From assembly GCA_043745485.1 (NCBI GenBank), contig JAYTSU010000003.1, positions 1 through 35,933 of the forward strand: 35,933 nucleotides of DNA. Reading direction: 5' to 3'. This DNA comes from RYN-417 sp043745485. Its GTDB lineage: Bacteria; Patescibacteriota; Saccharimonadia; Saccharimonadales; JACDBH01. A model generated the notes under the pieces. It did no database searches. It was not told where the DNA came from and worked only from the letters and a program-made list of their open reading frames with translations. The position numbers and the translations under genes were made by a program. This document shows, in pieces, positions 33,301-35,933 of this stretch; within the stretch, counting starts at the first letter, position 1, and each line of letters starts with the position of its first letter.

Positions 33301-34593
33301 ATGAAGCATAGCGTTGAAAGAGTTAAACTCGCAAATGGGGCCGAAGGCCTCTTGATAGATGTGCCTGACGCGCTCGTCATGACCTACGAATTCAACTTTC
33401 GTGCTGGTGAATATCTGGTAGACCCAAGCAAATGGGAAACGCCGCATCTCATGGAGCATATACTGCTTGGCGCTAACAAACTGCACCCCAAGGCACGTAT
33501 CTTTCAAGCGGAGTTTGAAAAGAATGGTGCCTACAACAACGCCAGCACCGGTGTCTATGACATTACATACGAAGCCGAATGCGCGGCATTTGAATGGGAG
33601 CGGATCCTCGATCTTATGCTGCTTTCTATCAGTCAACCGCTGTTCTTAGACGAGGAATTTGAAGCCGAGATGGGCAATGTACGTGAAGAACTGAACGGCC
33701 GTGCCAATAACCATTTTCGTCACCTTAGCTTGGCGATGCGTCAATACTGCGGCTACCAAGGTATGACCGACCGCGAACGACTTAAGATTTTGCAAAATAA
33801 CACCAAAAAAGATATAGAGGCTCACTACAAACGTACGCACACCACATCCAACATGCGTTTTGTCATTGCTGGCAGCATGAAAGGCCGTAAAGCCACAGTG
33901 CTTCGTATGTTGGAAGCAGTTGATCTTGCAAAGGGTAGGGGTAGAATTGCTTTGCCACTTGAAGAGCCGATTGCACGCCAGAAGCCCTTGTACCTGCGCA
34001 ACCAAAGCGTTAAGAATCTTTATTTTATTATGGACACTTTTCACCTCGAGAAGCTTAATGAAGACGAGTGGGATGCTGGCCAGCTGATCAACACCATGCT
34101 TACAGAAACATTGTATTCTCGTATTTTAGGATCTGCCCGCGAAAAAGGTCTGGTCTATTCCATGAGCTCTGGGTTTAATCAGATGACAAGTAATGTCTCG
34201 TGGTGGTTTGGCGCCCAGATTATGCCCCAAAACGCTAAACCGTTATTTGATATCATTATCCGTGAGCTAAATGCTGTCCGCGAAGGCGAAATAGTCGAAG
34301 CCGACATTGAAGCGGCCAAGCAGTATATACTGGGGCGTTATCAACGGAGTGGTCAGACCGTCGGCGGTACGGCTGCTGGTTATACCAACCGATATTATTT
34401 TGAAGACGAAGTTGATGATTATTACGCCATTCCTGAGCGCATAAAAGCCGTCACTAAAAGCCGTATTATCAAAACAACCGAAATGATGTTCCAGGACCAG
34501 ACTTGGGCACTCGGTTTCTTGGGCAGCGCAGGCAAACCAATGGCAGACGACTTGCACCAGCAAATCAGTCGGCTATGGCAAGACACGAAATAG
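33301..34593 (+). CDS. M16 (pitrilysin) family zinc peptidase
   Basis: 430 residues. The inverted zinc motif HLMEH is at His49-Glu52-His53 and the third ligand is Glu130, 77 residues after His53 as in pitrilysin. The C-terminal inactive half carries the substrate-binding GLVYSMSSG. No signal peptide or membrane segment is seen, so it is probably cytoplasmic. The family degrades peptides, including signal peptides and targeting sequences; its place right after secA makes disposal of cleaved export peptides a reasonable guess, not a demonstrated role. Confidence 0.9.
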   Translation: MKHSVERVKLANGAEGLLIDVPDALVMTYEFNFRAGEYLVDPSKWETPHLMEHILLGANKLHPKARIFQAEFEKNGAYNNASTGVYDITYEAECAAFEWERILDLMLLSISQPLFLDEEFEAEMGNVREELNGRANNHFRHLSLAMRQYCGYQGMTDRERLKILQNNTKKDIEAHYKRTHTTSNMRFVIAGSMKGRKATVLRMLEAVDLAKGRGRIALPLEEPIARQKPLYLRNQSVKNLYFIMDTFHLEKLNEDEWDAGQLINTMLTETLYSRILGSAREKGLVYSMSSGFNQMTSNVSWWFGAQIMPQNAKPLFDIIIRELNAVREGEIVEADIEAAKQYILGRYQRSGQTVGGTAAGYTNRYYFEDEVDDYYAIPERIKAVTKSRIIKTTEMMFQDQTWALGFLGSAGKPMADDLHQQISRLWQDTK

Positions 34594-34635
34594 CCACATT
34601 CATTCAGTGTTAAAAGGTACGATATACTATTTAGA

Positions 34636-35721
34636 ATGGAATTATTGCAAAAACAGATCACAGAACTGGCGGAAATCATCAAGGATGCATGTTCACGGAT
34701 TAAGTTAGATGAGCTAAACGGCAAGCTTAATGATTTGGCTTCGCAGACAGCTACTTCTGATTTCTGGCAAGATGCCCAAAAAGCAGGCAGCATCATGAAG
34801 GAACAGTCTGCTCTTAAAGCCCGTATAGAGCCGTGGCAAGACTTAAAAACTGAAGCCAATTATCTTATAGAGCTCGGACAATTGCAGGACAGCAGTATGC
34901 AAAAAGAACTTGAGACGCAGCTTGCGCAATTAGCCCATGAATTTGACATGCTCAAAGGCGAACTACGTTACAGCAAGCCTTATGATGAGGGTAATGTCAT
35001 TATGAGTATCTACGCTGGTGCCGGTGGTACTGACGCCCAGGACTGGACCCAAATGTTACTCCGTATGTATACTCGGTGGGTAGAAACTAATAACTATTCT
35101 GTCACCACTATTGCTGAATCGGCAGGCGAAGAAGCAGGGCTAAAAAGTGTCACCATGGAAATCAACGGACCATTGGCTTACGGCAAGCTTAAAGGGGAAC
35201 ATGGAGTACATCGCTTGGTGCGATTAAGCCCGTTTAATTCAGACAGCCTTCGCCAGACTTCGTTTGCAAAAGTAGAAGTTGTGCCAAAGATTGATAAGCC
35301 TGAACTGCTTGAAATAGACGAAAAAGATCTCAAGATTGATGTCTACCGAAGTGGGGGTAAGGGTGGGCAGAGTGTGAATACGACCGATTCTGCCGTTCGG
35401 ATAACCCACATTCCGACTGGTATAACCGTTGCAATTCAAAATGAGCGCTCACAACTCCAAAACCGTGAAACTGCCATGACCATTATCCGTTCACGTTTGG
35501 TTCAACTCCAGCTAGAACAGCACCTCGAAAAACTCGCAGACTTAAAAGGTGTTAATCAATCGGCAGAGTGGGGTAATCAAATACGTAGTTATGTCTTGCA
35601 TCCATATAAAATGGTAAAAGACTTACGCACTTCCCACGAAACTAGTGACACCGAAGGCGTCTTGGCAGGAGATTTAAACGGTTTTATAGATGCCTACACC
35701 GACTCGATCATCGAAGCCTAG
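34636..35721 (+). CDS. prfB: Peptide chain release factor 2 (RF2), without programmed frameshift
   Basis: 361 residues in one uninterrupted frame, so the UGA +1 frameshift autoregulation common in bacterial prfB is missing. The RF2 class tripeptide SPF is at 198-200 (RLSPFNSDS); AGAGGTDAQDW marks domain 2; catalytic GGQ is at 243-245 (SGGKGGQSVNTT). RF2 reads UAA and UGA. Its presence indicates that UGA is a stop codon here. TATACT (34623-34628) ends 7 nt before ATG with no Shine-Dalgarno. Confidence 0.97.
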   Translation: MELLQKQITELAEIIKDACSRIKLDELNGKLNDLASQTATSDFWQDAQKAGSIMKEQSALKARIEPWQDLKTEANYLIELGQLQDSSMQKELETQLAQLAHEFDMLKGELRYSKPYDEGNVIMSIYAGAGGTDAQDWTQMLLRMYTRWVETNNYSVTTIAESAGEEAGLKSVTMEINGPLAYGKLKGEHGVHRLVRLSPFNSDSLRQTSFAKVEVVPKIDKPELLEIDEKDLKIDVYRSGGKGGQSVNTTDSAVRITHIPTGITVAIQNERSQLQNRETAMTIIRSRLVQLQLEQHLEKLADLKGVNQSAEWGNQIRSYVLHPYKMVKDLRTSHETSDTEGVLAGDLNGFIDAYTDSIIEA

Positions 35722-35741
35722 CTAGTAAAGTATTTATTCTA

Positions 35742-35811
35742 GGAGTTTCAGATATTTCATTTTACCGCTGGGCTGCAATTTGACGCTTAAAAATGTAATA
35801 CCTGAAACTCC
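35742..35811 (+). ncRNA. Structured element 1 (possible RNA motif)
   Basis: A 70-nt hairpin. The outer helix GGAGTTTCAG (35742-35751) pairs with CTGAAACTCC (35802-35811). It continues after one mismatch with 35753-35756:35797-35800 and, after another, with CATTTT (35758-35763):AAAATG (35790-35795). A 6-nt 5' bulge ACCGCT (35764-35769) follows, then a 4-bp stem 35770-35773:35785-35788 (two G-T pairs) with an 11-nt loop. The second element has the same plan with other helix sequences. No T-run follows, so it is not a simple terminator. Strand is assumed from the neighbouring genes. Confidence 0.55.
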
Positions 35812-35839
35812 CCCGCACACGCACATAGACTATACCCTT

Positions 35840-35911
35840 GGAGGTTTTAGTACAGATAATTTATCCGCTGGAGACAGTTGTACGCTCCTAAATCACTGTA
35901 CTAAAACCTCC
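35840..35911 (+). ncRNA. Structured element 2 (possible RNA motif, tandem copy)
   Basis: A 72-nt hairpin. A perfect 16-bp outer helix, GGAGGTTTTAGTACAG (35840-35855) with its complement (35896-35911), is followed by ATTTA (35859-35863):TAAAT (35889-35893), the bulge TCCGCT (35864-35869), the stem GGAG (35870-35873):CTCC (35885-35888), and an 11-nt loop. The bulge, inner stem and loop sit exactly 100 nt downstream of those in element 1. TATACC (35831-35836) immediately precedes it. An AGGAG (35927-35931) just before the window end may be the ribosome-binding site of the next gene, which would put both elements in its leader. Confidence 0.55.
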
Positions 35912-35933
35912 CACAAACCTCACTTCAGGAGCT

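Noticed and set aside
35840..35911. GTTTTAGTAC in element 2 resembles the start of some type II CRISPR repeats.
   Set aside because: There is no repeat-spacer array and no cas gene. The stretch is one arm of a hairpin whose counterpart in element 1 has a different sequence.
35742..35911. The two hairpins as integron attC sites or intrinsic terminators.
   Set aside because: The ends do not match the attC core boxes (RYYYAAC/GTTRRRY), no integrase is visible, and neither hairpin is followed by a T-run.

Overview
The window is gene-dense, of moderate GC, and carries about 37 genes on both strands. It looks like a chromosome segment from a Patescibacteria/CPR bacterium, most likely Candidatus Saccharibacteria (TM7). 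That assignment is an inference from gene content: a minimal-genome set of translation and secretion genes, a PafA/Dop-family ligase without visible Pup or proteasome genes, a prolyl-tRNA synthetase without its editing insertion, a short EF-Ts and a giant beta-repeat surface protein. Both RF1 (prfA) and RF2 (prfB) are present and TGA is used as a stop at 25526 and 27387. This argues for the standard bacterial code and against the UGA-Gly lineages (Gracilibacteria, Absconditabacteria). I see no tRNA, rRNA, CRISPR array, prophage or insertion sequence.

Layout. 1-2701: 3' part of a large repetitive surface protein, tail to tail with a small membrane-anchored protein (2707-3291, minus). 3587-5229: parA-parB. 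5235-5909 (minus): signal peptidase lepB, divergent from 6038-8572, an LCP (LytR-CpsA-Psr) cell-wall enzyme plus a polytopic membrane protein. 8711-9940: HtrA protease. 9962-12253 (minus): rpmE2, then prfA-prmC. 12356-13714: PafA/Dop homologue. 13876-15221: rpsB-tsf. 15225-15722 (minus): unknown cysteine-containing protein. 15863-18443: frr, rseP and a CPBP protease. 18599-22797: proS, greA, lysS and an APH-like kinase. 22849-23244: small Cys-motif protein. 23245-24900 (minus): ABC-F ATPase. 24999-25159: remnant of a deleted ABC exporter. 25182-26751: cupin, DUF427, deoxyribosyltransferase-like protein and msrA. 26770-28862: HAD phosphatase, rsmE and a Fe-S-type PD-(D/E)XK nuclease. 28914-30613: serS and hpf. 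30692-34593: secA and an M16 peptidase. 34636-35721: prfB. 35742-35911: two tandem structured elements just before the window end.

Functional themes are translation (rpsB, tsf, frr, prfA, prfB, prmC, three aminoacyl-tRNA synthetases, rsmE, hpf, ABC-F, L31), protein export and envelope proteolysis (secA, lepB, rseP, htrA, CPBP, M16), cell-surface assembly (LCP, surface protein) and chromosome segregation (parAB).

The most interesting signals are these. (1) Two about 70-nt hairpin elements at the right end share a CCGCT bulge and the same architecture while their helix sequences differ, which suggests a conserved structured RNA. (2) Many genes have a -10 hexamer (TATACT, TATAAT, TAAAAT or TACAAT) only 5-10 nt before the start codon and no Shine-Dalgarno, which suggests widespread leaderless mRNAs. 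(3) A PafA/Dop homologue stands alone. (4) An ABC exporter fossil fuses the start of an ATPase to the end of a permease. (5) A 15-codon leaderless ORF with Pro-Pro codons precedes proS. (6) Palindromic sites overlap the rpsB and lytR promoters.
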